Below, piece by piece: positions 6,472 to 15,799 of a stretch of DNA of 64,000 nt; the stretch's first letter is position 1, and each line of letters begins with the position of its first letter. The position numbers were made by a program, and so were the translations under genes. The DNA is taken from the NCBI RefSeq assembly GCF_003443655.1, contig NZ_CP031941.1:5605001-5669000 (forward strand), given 5' to 3'. The stretch comes from Nostoc sphaeroides. GTDB taxonomy: Bacteria; Cyanobacteriota; Cyanobacteriia; Cyanobacteriales; Nostocaceae. The notes beneath the pieces are model-generated. The model did not search any database. It was given only the letters and a program-made list of their open reading frames with translations, and was not told the DNA's origin.

Positions 6472-8697
6472 TTAACCGAACTTACCAGCAGTAGAAGCAA
6501 TCAAGAATGCGGCGTAAGTAACGATGTAGCCAACAGTGAAGTGAGCTAGACCAACTACACGACCTTGAACAATAGACAGAGCAACGGGCTTGTCTTTCCA
6601 GCGAACCAAGTTAGCTAGAGGAGTGCGTTCGTGTGCCCAAACAAGGGTTTCAATCAACTCTTGCCAGTAACCTCTCCAGGAGATTAAGAACATGAAGCCA
6701 GTAGCCCAAACTAGGTGTCCAAATAAGAACATCCAAGCCCAGACAGACAGGTTATTCACGCCATACGGGTTGTAACCGTTAATCAACTGAGCAGAGTTCG
6801 CCCAGAGGTAATCGCGGAACCAGCCCATGAGATATGTAGAGTTCTCATTGAACTGAGCTACGTTGCCTTGCCAAATACCTAGATGTTTCCAATGCCAGTA
6901 GAACGTAACCCAACCAAGGGTGTTGAGCATCCAGAATGTAGCGAGGTAGAAGGAATCCCATGCTGAGATGTCGCAAGTACCGCCACGACCGGGGCCGTCG
7001 CAAGGGAAGGCATAGCCGAAGTCCTTTTTATCGGGCATCAGCTTAGAACCACGGGCATCCAAAGCACCTTTGACCAAGATCAAGGTGGTGGTGTGCAGAC
7101 CCAAAGCGATCGCATGGTGTACCAAGAAGTCGCCAGGGCCAATTGTCAAGAACAAGGAGTTAGTACCAGCATTAATGGCATCTAACCAGCCTGGTAACCA
7201 GACGTTAGCGTAGTTGGGCCATGCTGTGTAAGCAATACTATCTGGGTTAGATAACAAAGTATCTAAACCGTACAGTACTTTACCGTTAGCAGCTTGAACA
7301 AACTGGGCAAACACTGGCTCAATCAGGATTTGCTTTTCAGGAGTACCGAAAGCAACTACTACATCGTTGTGGACGTACAAGCTGAGGGTGTGGAAGCCTA
7401 AGAAAAGGGATACCCAGCTAAGGTGGGAGATAATCGCTTCTTTGTGCTTCAATACGCGCTCAAGGACGTTGCCTTTGTTTTGTTCTGGGTCGTAATCACG
7501 TACCCAGAATATTGCTCCGTGGGCAAAAGCACCAAGCATCAGGAATCCAGCAATATACTGGTGATGCGTGTACAACGCTGCCTGTGTTGTGTAGTCCTTC
7601 GCAATAAATGCGTAGGAAGGCATGGAGTACATGTGCTGCGCTACCAGGGAAGTAACAACACCTAACGCTGCTAAGTGCCATCCCAATTGGAAGTGCAGGG
7701 AGTTGTTGTAGGTGTCGTAGATACCTTGGTGAGGTAGGTTAAACGGCCCTTCAACTGGAATACCGAAGAAATTCTTGGCATTCAAGGCTTCTTTGAGACT
7801 GTGACCAATCCCAAAGTTTGTCCGGTACATGTGACCAGCAACGATGAATAGAACTGCGATCGCTAGGTGGTGATGAGCTATGTCAGTCAGCCACAAAGCT
7901 TCTGTCTGGGGATGGAAACCACCCAAGAAACTCAGAATTGCAGTTCCTGCACCTTGCGATGTCCCGAAGATATGTCCAGGAGTGTCAGGGTTTTGAGAGT
8001 AAACACCCCAGTTGCCTGTAAAGAATGGTGTTAAACCTGCTGGGTGGGGTGGGGTATTTAAGAAGTTATCCCAACCTACGTGCTGACCGCGAGCTTCGGG
8101 GACAGCAACGTGAATTAAGTGACCAGCCCACGCCAAGGAACTAACACCAAACAAACCTGCTAAGTGGTGGTTTAGGCGATGTTCAGCGCTCTTAAACCAT
8201 GCCAAGCTTGGACGGTACTTGGGTTGCAAGTGCAGCCAACCAGCAAACAACATTACAGCAGCGAATAACAGCAAGAAAACTGAACCGTTGTACAGTTCGC
8301 CGTTATTCCGCATACCGATGGTATACCACCAATGGTAAAGACCAGAGTAGGTAATGTTTACCGGATTACTAGCGCCCGCTTGGGTAAAAGCTTCGATCGC
8401 TGGTTTACCAAAGTGGGGATCCCAAATCGCATGGGCGATGGGACGGATGTGAAGGGGATCTTTAATCCACTGTTCAAAGTTACCTTGCCAGGCTACGTGG
8501 AACAGGAGGCTGGATGCCCACAGGAAGATGATTGCCAAGTGACCGAAGTGAGTTGCGAAAATCTTTTGGTAAAGATTTTCTTCCGTCATGCCATCATGGG
8601 TTTCAAAATCGTTGCCTGTAGCGATCGCATACCATATCCGACGAGTCGTCGGGTCCTGTGCGAGATCCTGGCTAAATTTCGGAAATTTCGTCGCCAT
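6472..8697 (-). CDS. psaB: Photosystem I P700 chlorophyll a apoprotein A2
   Basis: The 741-residue protein is the PsaB core subunit, which with PsaA binds P700, the A0/A1 cofactors, the FX iron-sulfur cluster and most antenna chlorophylls in the thylakoid membrane. The FX loop FPCDGPGRGGTCD lies near residues 563-575, with both cluster cysteines present. Eleven hydrophobic helices with many histidine ligands (for example GHLIHVAVPEARG, HHHLAIAVLFIVAGHMY) are evident. The start MATKFPKFSQDLAQDPTTRR is the usual one. It lies downstream of psaA on the same strand with a 145-bp spacer holding 7-bp repeats and is followed by a terminator. It looks intact. Confidence 0.99.
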   Translation of the reverse strand: MATKFPKFSQDLAQDPTTRRIWYAIATGNDFETHDGMTEENLYQKIFATHFGHLAIIFLWASSLLFHVAWQGNFEQWIKDPLHIRPIAHAIWDPHFGKPAIEAFTQAGASNPVNITYSGLYHWWYTIGMRNNGELYNGSVFLLLFAAVMLFAGWLHLQPKYRPSLAWFKSAEHRLNHHLAGLFGVSSLAWAGHLIHVAVPEARGQHVGWDNFLNTPPHPAGLTPFFTGNWGVYSQNPDTPGHIFGTSQGAGTAILSFLGGFHPQTEALWLTDIAHHHLAIAVLFIVAGHMYRTNFGIGHSLKEALNAKNFFGIPVEGPFNLPHQGIYDTYNNSLHFQLGWHLAALGVVTSLVAQHMYSMPSYAFIAKDYTTQAALYTHHQYIAGFLMLGAFAHGAIFWVRDYDPEQNKGNVLERVLKHKEAIISHLSWVSLFLGFHTLSLYVHNDVVVAFGTPEKQILIEPVFAQFVQAANGKVLYGLDTLLSNPDSIAYTAWPNYANVWLPGWLDAINAGTNSLFLTIGPGDFLVHHAIALGLHTTTLILVKGALDARGSKLMPDKKDFGYAFPCDGPGRGGTCDISAWDSFYLATFWMLNTLGWVTFYWHWKHLGIWQGNVAQFNENSTYLMGWFRDYLWANSAQLINGYNPYGVNNLSVWAWMFLFGHLVWATGFMFLISWRGYWQELIETLVWAHERTPLANLVRWKDKPVALSIVQGRVVGLAHFTVGYIVTYAAFLIASTAGKFG

Positions 8698-8745
8698 AGG
8701 TTTAATAAATCCTCTGACCTTTAGCCATCAAGTATCAGCTTTGCA

Positions 8746-8831
8746 GGAGTTAGGAGTTAGAAGTTAGGAGTTAGGAGTATAAAAATTACTTCTTAAACTC
8801 AGCACTCAGCACTCATAACTCATAACTCAAT
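8746..8831. repeat. Two 7-bp tandem-repeat tracts in the psaA-psaB spacer
   Basis: Five heptamers of the GGAGTTA type (8746-8780) are followed by five of the ACTCAGC/ACTCATA type (8797-8831). The two tracts are partly complementary (GAGT against ACTC), so the spacer transcript could fold into a long hairpin between the two photosystem I cistrons. Confidence 0.75.
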
Positions 8832-8842
8832 TCTGCTGATTG

Positions 8843-11101
8843 CTACCCTACTGAAAGGATGTGTGCATGGAAGAACGCCCAGGTTGTGGCAATTCCTCCC
8901 AAGAGGTAGTGAGCTACCCCTACAGCCCGACCCTGAATAATGCTCAGAGCGCGAGGCTGAATTGCTGGTGCTACCTTCAGTTTGTTATGCGCCCAAACAA
9001 TGGACTCAATAAGTTCTTGCCAGTAGCCGCGACCACTGAACAGGAACATCAAGCTGAATGCCCAAACAAAGTGAGCGCCTAAGAACATGAGTCCATAAGC
9101 AGATAGCGCACTGCCATAGGAATTGATGACTTGCGTAGCTTGCGCCCACAAGAAATCTCGCAACCAACCGTTGATGGTGATGGCGCTTTGGGCAAAGTTA
9201 CCACCGGTGATGTGAGTCACAACACCATCTGCATCTACGGTTCCCCAGACATCTGATTGCATCTTCCAGCTGAAGTGGAAAATTGCAATGGATATTGTGT
9301 TGTACATCCAGAAAAGTCCGAGGAACACATGATCCCAACCAGATACTTGACAAGTACCGCCACGACCAGGACCATCGCAAGGGAAGCGGAAGCCCAGGTT
9401 TGCTTTGTCTGGAATCAGACGAGAGCTACGGGCAAACAGTACACCTTTGAGCAGAATTAGGACAGTAACGTGGATTTGGAATGCGTGAATATGGTGGATT
9501 AAGAAGTCCGCCGTACCCAAAGCAATGGGCATCATCGCTACTTTACCGCCTACAGCCAAAATCCCACCGCCGAAAGCATAGCTAACGGGTTCTAGCGCAT
9601 TGGGAGCAGTGCCACCAGGAGCTAGGGTGTGGATATTTTGTACCCACTGGGCAAATACTGGCTGCAACTGTATTGCCGTATCAGAGAACATGTCTTGGGG
9701 ACGTCCCAAGGCACGCATTGTATCGTTGTGAATGTAAAGTCCAAAGCTATGGAAGCCGAGGAAGATACACACCCAGTTAAGGTGAGAAATAATCGCATCA
9801 CGGTGACGAATCACCCGATCTAACAAGTTGTTTTGGTTCACAACTGGATCGTAATCCCGCACCATGAATATGGCAGCGTGAGCCGCACCGCCGACTATAC
9901 AGAATGCACCAATCCACATGTGGTGGGTGAAAATGCACAACTGTGTAGCATAATCAGTTGCCAAATATGGATATGGAGGCATCGCATACATGTGATGCGC
10001 GATGATGATGGTCAGCGAACCCAAGAAGGCCAGGTTAGTAGCCAATTGAGCGTGCCAGGATGTGGTCAGGTTTTCGTAGAGACCTTTGTGACCTTCACCA
10101 GTGAAAGGGCCTTTATGGTTTTCCAGGATCTCTTTAATGCTGTGACCAATACCCCAGTTGGTACGGTACTGGTGACCAGCAATGATAAAGAGAACTGCGA
10201 TCGCTAAGTGGTGATGAGCAATATCAGTCATCCACAAGCCGCCTGTTACTGGGTTTAGACCGCCCTTGAAGGTAAGGAAGTCAGCATACTGACCCCAGTT
10301 CAAGGTGAAGAAAGGTGCTAAACCAGCAGCAAAGCTGGGATACAGCTCGGTCAACAAGTCTTTGTTCAAGATGAACTCGTGGGGCAAGGGTATGTCTTTA
10401 AGAGCAACGCCTGCATCCAAAAGCTTGTTAGTCGGTGCGGATACGTGGATTATGTGACCTGCCCATCCCAAGGAACCACAACCTAGCAAGATTTGCAAGT
10501 GGTGATTCAGCATTGACTCCACATTCTGGAACCATTCCAGTTTGGGAGCGCGTTTGTGGTAATGGAACCAGCCAGCAAATAGTAATAAGGCTGCTAATAC
10601 CAAGCCACCGATCGCAGTCACGTAAAGTTGGAAGGAGTTTGTAATCCCCCAACCACGCCATACTTGGAACAAACCAGAGGTGATTTGAATACCGTGGAAA
10701 CCACCGCCAACATCACCGTTTAAAATGTCTTGTCCAACAATGGGCCAAACAACCTGAGCGCTTGGTCTAACGTTCAACGGGTCGCTTAACCAAGCTTCGT
10801 AGTTAGAAAACTTCGCGCCGTGGAAGATCATCCCGCTCAACCAAACCATTATTACGGCTAAGTGGCCGAAGTGGGCTGAGAATATCTTGCGGGATATATC
10901 TTCTAAATCGCTTGTATGTGTATCAAAATCATGGGCGAGTGCGTGCAGGTTCCAAATCCATGTGGTGGTTTTGGGGCCTCTGGCTAAGGATCTGTCGAAG
11001 TGTCCAGGTTGCGCCCATTTCTCGAATGAGGTTGGAACTGGGTCATTATCGACGATTACTCTTGCCTTTTTTTCCTCTCGCTCCGGAGGACTTATTGTCA
11101 T
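8843..11101 (-). CDS. psaA: Photosystem I P700 chlorophyll a apoprotein A1
   Basis: The 752-residue protein is PsaA, partner of PsaB in the photosystem I reaction centre heterodimer. The FX loop FPCDGPGRGGTCQ lies near residues 573-585, with both cluster cysteines. The usual histidine-rich transmembrane helices are present (HHHLAIAVLFIIAGHQY, HLNWVCIFLGFHSFGLY). A strong Shine-Dalgarno AGGAGGT lies five bases before the ATG. It is the first gene of the psaA-psaB unit; the divergent upstream region of about 540 bp should contain the light-regulated promoter, but I could not assign boxes confidently. The sequence is intact. Confidence 0.99.
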   Translation of the reverse strand: MTISPPEREEKKARVIVDNDPVPTSFEKWAQPGHFDRSLARGPKTTTWIWNLHALAHDFDTHTSDLEDISRKIFSAHFGHLAVIMVWLSGMIFHGAKFSNYEAWLSDPLNVRPSAQVVWPIVGQDILNGDVGGGFHGIQITSGLFQVWRGWGITNSFQLYVTAIGGLVLAALLLFAGWFHYHKRAPKLEWFQNVESMLNHHLQILLGCGSLGWAGHIIHVSAPTNKLLDAGVALKDIPLPHEFILNKDLLTELYPSFAAGLAPFFTLNWGQYADFLTFKGGLNPVTGGLWMTDIAHHHLAIAVLFIIAGHQYRTNWGIGHSIKEILENHKGPFTGEGHKGLYENLTTSWHAQLATNLAFLGSLTIIIAHHMYAMPPYPYLATDYATQLCIFTHHMWIGAFCIVGGAAHAAIFMVRDYDPVVNQNNLLDRVIRHRDAIISHLNWVCIFLGFHSFGLYIHNDTMRALGRPQDMFSDTAIQLQPVFAQWVQNIHTLAPGGTAPNALEPVSYAFGGGILAVGGKVAMMPIALGTADFLIHHIHAFQIHVTVLILLKGVLFARSSRLIPDKANLGFRFPCDGPGRGGTCQVSGWDHVFLGLFWMYNTISIAIFHFSWKMQSDVWGTVDADGVVTHITGGNFAQSAITINGWLRDFLWAQATQVINSYGSALSAYGLMFLGAHFVWAFSLMFLFSGRGYWQELIESIVWAHNKLKVAPAIQPRALSIIQGRAVGVAHYLLGGIATTWAFFHAHILSVG

Positions 11102-11644
11102 TCGACCTCCTCTCTAGATAAGGAATGAGGAATCATGAATACCACAAAGTTAACCATTACCGCAAATTCCATTTTGCTGAAGCCGCGATGAAGACCGATG
11201 TGGATTGTTGTTTCTCGTTGAATTATAGAGTCTTAACTTGTACTTTGTTGGAGATAGTTGGAGATATTTTAACAATAATTCAAACTTGCTGAAATATTGC
11301 TGGAATTCCTGCCTTAACTGCCTTTTAACTTCAAAGCCTTTGTCCAAAAGTCAATAGATTAGCCATTTAATTTACAAAGAATAACAATTTGCAAATTTTA
11401 TGGTTTGGCTGTATGAGCCGATGTTCCAGCTTTGGCTGCTATTACTCATGAACATTTGTGTCATATTTCCATTGTCGTAAGTAAAAAGCTGTAAAGAATA
11501 TGACTTATTTTAAAATTTCCTGAGATACACAAGAGAAATTATGGGATGTGAGGCAGATTTCACCTTTTGGGATATAGTTCCAGATGGACATTTTGAGCCA
11601 AAATAATCTGTAAATTGTCGAAGAACTTTCACTGGGTGCAACGC
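11102..11644. promoter_or_regulatory. Divergent intergenic region carrying the psaA promoter
   Basis: This 543-bp region separates psaA (minus) from the lipoprotein gene (plus). It begins on the psaA side with AGGAGGT. It must contain promoters for both genes; no -35/-10 pair or operator is convincing enough to mark. No other gene is seen. Confidence 0.5.
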
Positions 11645-13273
11645 ATGAACTCGTGGCAGAAAAGGGTGTTAGAGAAGCTCCTCCCTGAGAGGTTCCCGAT
11701 TTTCAGGTGGGTAATGACATTGGCACTGGTATTAAGCTTGACCAGTTGTGGCGAGAAAGTGAGTAGTCAAGAAGTATCTACTGACTATAGAGAAAACCCT
11801 CCACAGATTTCTCAAATTTCAAAGCAATTTTCGGAAGTTTCCCCACCATCTGTTATCCAAGAACTGCGGACAAGTTTGGAAGTTTATCAGCCACAAGTGA
11901 CAATTGTTACTCCAAAAGCTGATGAAGTTCTCCAAGACAACAAAGCCACAGCCAGTTTTCAGGTTAAGGATTTACCAATATTTAAGGACTCACAATTACA
12001 ACTGGGGCCCCATCTACACGTAATTCTGGATAACCAACCTTATATCCCTGTTTACGACTTGAATCAGCCCTTGGTTTTGCCAGACTTGTCTCCAGGTACT
12101 CATACCCTGCGTGTCTTTGCCTCTCGTCCTTGGCATGAAAGCTTTAAGAATGAAGGCGCTTATGCCCAAACAACATTTCACGTCTTCACCAAAACCGACG
12201 ACAATAATCCAGATCCCAAGTTACCCCTGCTAACTTACAGCCGCCCTCAAAGTAGCTACGGAGCAGAACCAATATTACTGGACTTTTACTTAACTAACGC
12301 GCCCCTGCACCTCGTTGGCAAAGAAAACCCTAACGATCAATTCAGTGATTGGCGCATCCGCTCCACAATTAATGGTGAAAGCTTTATTTTCGATCGCTGG
12401 CAAGCAGTTTACCTTAAAGGCTTCCGTCCCGGAAAAAACTGGGTAAAACTAGAATTTCTCGATAATCAAGGAAATACTGTCAAAAATGCCTTCAATACTA
12501 CAGTTAGATTAATTGACTACCAGCCAAAGGGTAAAGACACTTTATCGAGAATTGTTAGAGGAGAAGTTACAGCAGATGAGGTACGTGGCATTGTAGATCC
12601 AAATTATAGATTCACACCTACCCCGTCCGCTGAAAAAACACCCGAAATACAACCGAAGGTAGAAAAACAGCCGATTCCCGAAACTGAAATTCCACAAGAA
12701 TCCAAAACACAGCCTGAGCAACCAAAATTGGAAGTTCCAACGGCTGTACCATCTCCCACTTTGTCCCCGATACCAGAACCACAGCCAGAGGTAACACCAA
12801 CACCTGAATCAAGTCCGTTACCTGAAAAAGTTGTGCCTCAAACAACAAAACCTAGATTGGACGGATTTTTCAACCGTCGGGTTGGTAAAGTTCTCAACCC
12901 AGAAGCACCAGTTACGCCATCTCCTAGTTTGCCACCTACGCTACCAGAGATTATTGAGTCTCCAGCACCAGAAATAATTGCGCCAACACCACCACAGGCA
13001 GAGGTAACACCAACTCCTGAATCAACGCCGTTACCCGAAAAAGTTGTCCCTCAGTCAACAAAATATAGATTTGGTGGATTTTTCAAGCGTCGGGCTGGTA
13101 AAGTCCCCACCCCAGAAGTGCCAGTTGCGCCATCTCCTAGTTTGCCATCAACGCTGCCAGAGATTATCGAGTCTCCTGCACCTGAAACAACTGTGCCATC
13201 AGCAGAAATTAAACCAGAGGTAACGCCAATTCCTGAATCAACACCGTTACCGGAAAAACGAAAAATAAAATAA
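11645..13273 (+). CDS. Proline-rich lipoprotein with repeated C-terminal segment
   Basis: Translation is taken from ATG at 11645 (MNSWQKRVLEKLL); a TTG at 11615 would add ten residues. A signal peptide ends in the lipobox LSLTSC, so the protein should be a lipoprotein. Residues about 60-330 form a compact region with HLHVILDNQPYIPVYDL and PGTHTLRVFASRPWHESFKNEGAY, an Ig-like beta pattern familiar from cyanobacterial hypothetical proteins. From about 330 the chain is rich in Pro, Glu and Thr and carries two copies of a roughly 75-residue unit (VTPTPES, PLPEKVVPQ, RxGGFFxRRxGKV, SPSLP, LPEIIESPAPE). A third copy is cut after PLPEK by the stop. Role unknown. Confidence 0.75.
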   Translation: MNSWQKRVLEKLLPERFPIFRWVMTLALVLSLTSCGEKVSSQEVSTDYRENPPQISQISKQFSEVSPPSVIQELRTSLEVYQPQVTIVTPKADEVLQDNKATASFQVKDLPIFKDSQLQLGPHLHVILDNQPYIPVYDLNQPLVLPDLSPGTHTLRVFASRPWHESFKNEGAYAQTTFHVFTKTDDNNPDPKLPLLTYSRPQSSYGAEPILLDFYLTNAPLHLVGKENPNDQFSDWRIRSTINGESFIFDRWQAVYLKGFRPGKNWVKLEFLDNQGNTVKNAFNTTVRLIDYQPKGKDTLSRIVRGEVTADEVRGIVDPNYRFTPTPSAEKTPEIQPKVEKQPIPETEIPQESKTQPEQPKLEVPTAVPSPTLSPIPEPQPEVTPTPESSPLPEKVVPQTTKPRLDGFFNRRVGKVLNPEAPVTPSPSLPPTLPEIIESPAPEIIAPTPPQAEVTPTPESTPLPEKVVPQSTKYRFGGFFKRRAGKVPTPEVPVAPSPSLPSTLPEIIESPAPETTVPSAEIKPEVTPIPESTPLPEKRKIK

Positions 13274-13325
13274 CTCGTTTATATCGGGAGCGAAAAACTG
13301 ATAACTCAAGGCTTGACTTCACCCG

Positions 13326-13374
13326 CCTGGAACTAAAGTTCCAGGCTAATAGCTAAAGTCTACTTAAGTAGACT
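13326..13374. repeat. Double palindrome inserted 5' of the kinase
   Basis: Two perfect palindromic units lie in tandem: CCTGGAAC-TAAA-GTTCCAGG (13326-13345) and AGTCTACTTAAGTAGACT (13357-13374). They sit exactly where the histidine-kinase homology stops and look like a mobile small repeat. Confidence 0.7.
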
Positions 13375-13408
13375 ATTCACGAGTCGAACCATTACTCATC
13401 CAGTCGAA

Positions 13409-14410
13409 GTGCTGACGAATATGGCGCAGCGAGTCACTAAAGAATCTAACTTTGACTTGCAAGCACCTGTGATGACGACAGATGAAATTGGGATACTTGC
13501 TATTGCATTTAACCAAGTTTTAGATAGAGTTAAATGCCTACTGGAAGAACAGCAGGCGGCAGCTTTTCGTCAACAGCAAATGCAAGAAGCCCAATTGCTT
13601 CAAAGTGAGAAAATGTCTAGCTTAGGACAAATGGTAGCTGGTATTGCCCATGAAATTAATAATCCGGTGAATTTTATCTATGGGAATTTAGATCCTGCTA
13701 TTCAATATGTAGACGATTTATTAGCATTGCTAAAAACCTATCGCCAAGAAGTGCCTAATCCACCTCTAGCGGTGCAAACTTACGCTACAGAAATTGATGC
13801 AGAATTTCTAGAAGAAGATTTACCTAAACTTTTGCAGTCGATGAAATTTGGTGCTACTCGCGTGCAACAAATTGTCTTAAGCTTGAAAAACTTCTCTCGC
13901 CTGGATGAAGCAAAAGCGCATCAAGTTAATCTCCATAAATGCCTGGATAGTACGCTACTCATCCTCAATAACCGAATCAGAAAAGGCATTAAGATTGAGC
14001 GCTTGTACGGTGAGATTCCTAGTATTGAAGGTTTTTCTAGTTCGCTTTATCAAGTGTTTATGAATATTATCAACAATGCACTTGATGCATTGGAGGAACA
14101 GCACAATCCTCAAGACAAACCACGAATTGCGATCGCTACTGAACTTAAAGATAAAAACTGGGTAGTTGTTCGCATTGCTGATAATGGTTCTGGGATTCCC
14201 TCTGATGTTCAAGAAAGAATTTTTGAGACGTTCTTTACTACTAAAGCCAGAGGTGTTGGCACTGGTATGGGACTTTCGATTAGTTATCAGATTGTAGTCG
14301 AGAAACACGGAGGACAACTAATGTGTAAATCTGAGGTGGGTAGTGGTACAGAATTTATCATTTCTCTTCCGATTCAAAAGCAGCATTTACCCGAAAATGC
14401 TCAACCCTAA
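13409..14410 (+). CDS. Sensor histidine kinase, 5'-truncated
   Basis: The frame encodes the end of a HAMP domain (VEVLTNMAQRVTKESNFDL, TDEIGILAIAFNQ), a coiled linker, the H-box AHEINNPVNF with the phospho-accepting His, the N-box NIINNALDAL, the G1 box DNGSGIP and G2 box GVGTGMGLSIS. The kinase core therefore looks complete. HAMP homology continues in frame upstream to about 13385 (TITHPVEVL) and then enters a palindromic repeat and a stop at 13334, so the sensor and membrane segments are lost. GTG at 13409 is the first usable start. The 3' end overlaps the convergent glutaminase gene by 24 bp. It may be an inactive remnant or a soluble kinase. Confidence 0.8.
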   Translation: MLTNMAQRVTKESNFDLQAPVMTTDEIGILAIAFNQVLDRVKCLLEEQQAAAFRQQQMQEAQLLQSEKMSSLGQMVAGIAHEINNPVNFIYGNLDPAIQYVDDLLALLKTYRQEVPNPPLAVQTYATEIDAEFLEEDLPKLLQSMKFGATRVQQIVLSLKNFSRLDEAKAHQVNLHKCLDSTLLILNNRIRKGIKIERLYGEIPSIEGFSSSLYQVFMNIINNALDALEEQHNPQDKPRIAIATELKDKNWVVVRIADNGSGIPSDVQERIFETFFTTKARGVGTGMGLSISYQIVVEKHGGQLMCKSEVGSGTEFIISLPIQKQHLPENAQP

Positions 14411-15301
14411 CTTTTGCGATAAAGCCTCAACAAAGGCAAGCCCCATTACCGGATTTCCGATATTATCCAACATGGGACTGTAGCAAGCGATCGCTCCCTC
14501 TGCTGGTACTATTGCTACCAGTCCACCACCAATCCCTGATTTCATCGGTAAACCAACTCTGACTGCAAACTGGGCAGAAGCTTCATATAACCCACAAGTT
14601 GACATTACAGCGTTGACAATTCGGCGGTTTTGTGGTAATATACAGCCATTATCAAAAGCTAAGAGTTTTCCTAACAGGGCTAAATCTTCAACTCGCCCAG
14701 ATATACAGCATATTTGCTCGTAAGTGTCAAGTGCTGTTTCCAGATTTTTTAGATGATTTGTTTCGGCGAGATAGTTTGCGATCGCAACATTTGTTGTTGA
14801 TCGGGTTAATCGCACTGAAGCCAGCATTACCTCATCTAAAGATAGTTGGCAATCTGCTAATTGGTTGAGCCATTGACAAAATAACAAAGTGCGTTGATTA
14901 GCGTCCTTTCCTGGTAATTTATCAGAGAGGGTAATTGCCCCACTATTAATCATGGGGTTACGGGGGTATCCGCGATCGCTAATTAGTTGTTCTAAAGAAT
15001 TGAAGGGTGCATCTGATGGTTCCACCCCAACCCACCCAAAAACCGTTTCTGCACCAAAATTTTCTAGCAGATAAAGTAAGGAAAACGTTTTAATAACGCT
15101 CATTAGTGGGAAAACACAAGCTGTATCCCCAAAGTTGAAAGTTTTTCCTGATTCACAGCAGATATGAACTGCAAACCAAGCAGGATCAGCTTTAGCTAAT
15201 TGCGGAATGCGATCGATAACTCGTCCTCGTTCAGCCTGGGTTTGAGCCTGTTGTACCCAAGCTGATAAATTTTCAGTACTTAGTTTGTCAAGTCTTTTCA
15301 A
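14387..15301 (-). CDS. glsA: Glutaminase
   Basis: The 304-residue protein matches the serine-dependent glutaminase family, which hydrolyses L-glutamine to glutamate and ammonia. The S-x-x-K catalytic pair is SVIK at residues 68-71. Other family motifs are INSGAI, RSTTNVAIANYLAE and KSGIGGGLVAIVP. The length fits the family (about 300-310). It is transcribed toward the truncated histidine kinase and overlaps its end by 24 bp. It has no operon partner. Confidence 0.93.
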   Translation of the reverse strand: MKRLDKLSTENLSAWVQQAQTQAERGRVIDRIPQLAKADPAWFAVHICCESGKTFNFGDTACVFPLMSVIKTFSLLYLLENFGAETVFGWVGVEPSDAPFNSLEQLISDRGYPRNPMINSGAITLSDKLPGKDANQRTLLFCQWLNQLADCQLSLDEVMLASVRLTRSTTNVAIANYLAETNHLKNLETALDTYEQICCISGRVEDLALLGKLLAFDNGCILPQNRRIVNAVMSTCGLYEASAQFAVRVGLPMKSGIGGGLVAIVPAEGAIACYSPMLDNIGNPVMGLAFVEALSQKLGLSIFG

Positions 15302-15799
15302 AATGTAAATTTTCTAAAAGCTCATGTATTAAACAGTAATCAACAGTGTAGCATGAGGCTTGTCAAGGCTTCGTCATAGCGGAGAAACATCTATAAGCTG
15401 CGAAATCTTTTTGAAAGTTATTGATATTAAAAGATAATATCAAGTTCAATCGGAACAAGCTTAGGAATATTAAATTTACGCAATGTGCAACTTAATATTC
15501 TGACAGGGCTATTTCATTCTCATCTAGCCCGCCTCAGAATTTATTCTGAAGTCAGAAGATTTCAGCTTAAGTTGATACCAATACTTACCCAACCCTCCCC
15601 GATGTATTGGGGAGGATGCGCGAGTGCGCGGGTGGAGTATTTTTTTAGCTCATAAACTTGAAATCTGCTGTAGTTCTCCTCATTCCTTACAAGGGTTGAG
15701 GGGTTAGTTTTGAGTATAAGTTGCACATGGCGTAAGTTGATCTGCCAGAACAAAAGCATTGTAAAAAAAAATCAATTTAACGCTCAAGGGGAAAAACTT
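15302..15799. other. Gene-free stretch with a short C/G-rich repeat
   Basis: Only an imperfect inverted repeat is seen near 15588-15650 (CCCAACCCTCCCC and GGGGAGGATGCGCGAGTGCGCG), a type scattered in Nostoc genomes. The upstream part of the open frame that leads into the lectin gene (15710-15799) is not considered coding. Confidence 0.5.

Noticed and set aside
8861..11121. Several plus-strand frames opposite psaA and psaB
   Set aside because: Shadows of the strongly constrained photosystem genes, without family content or ribosome sites.
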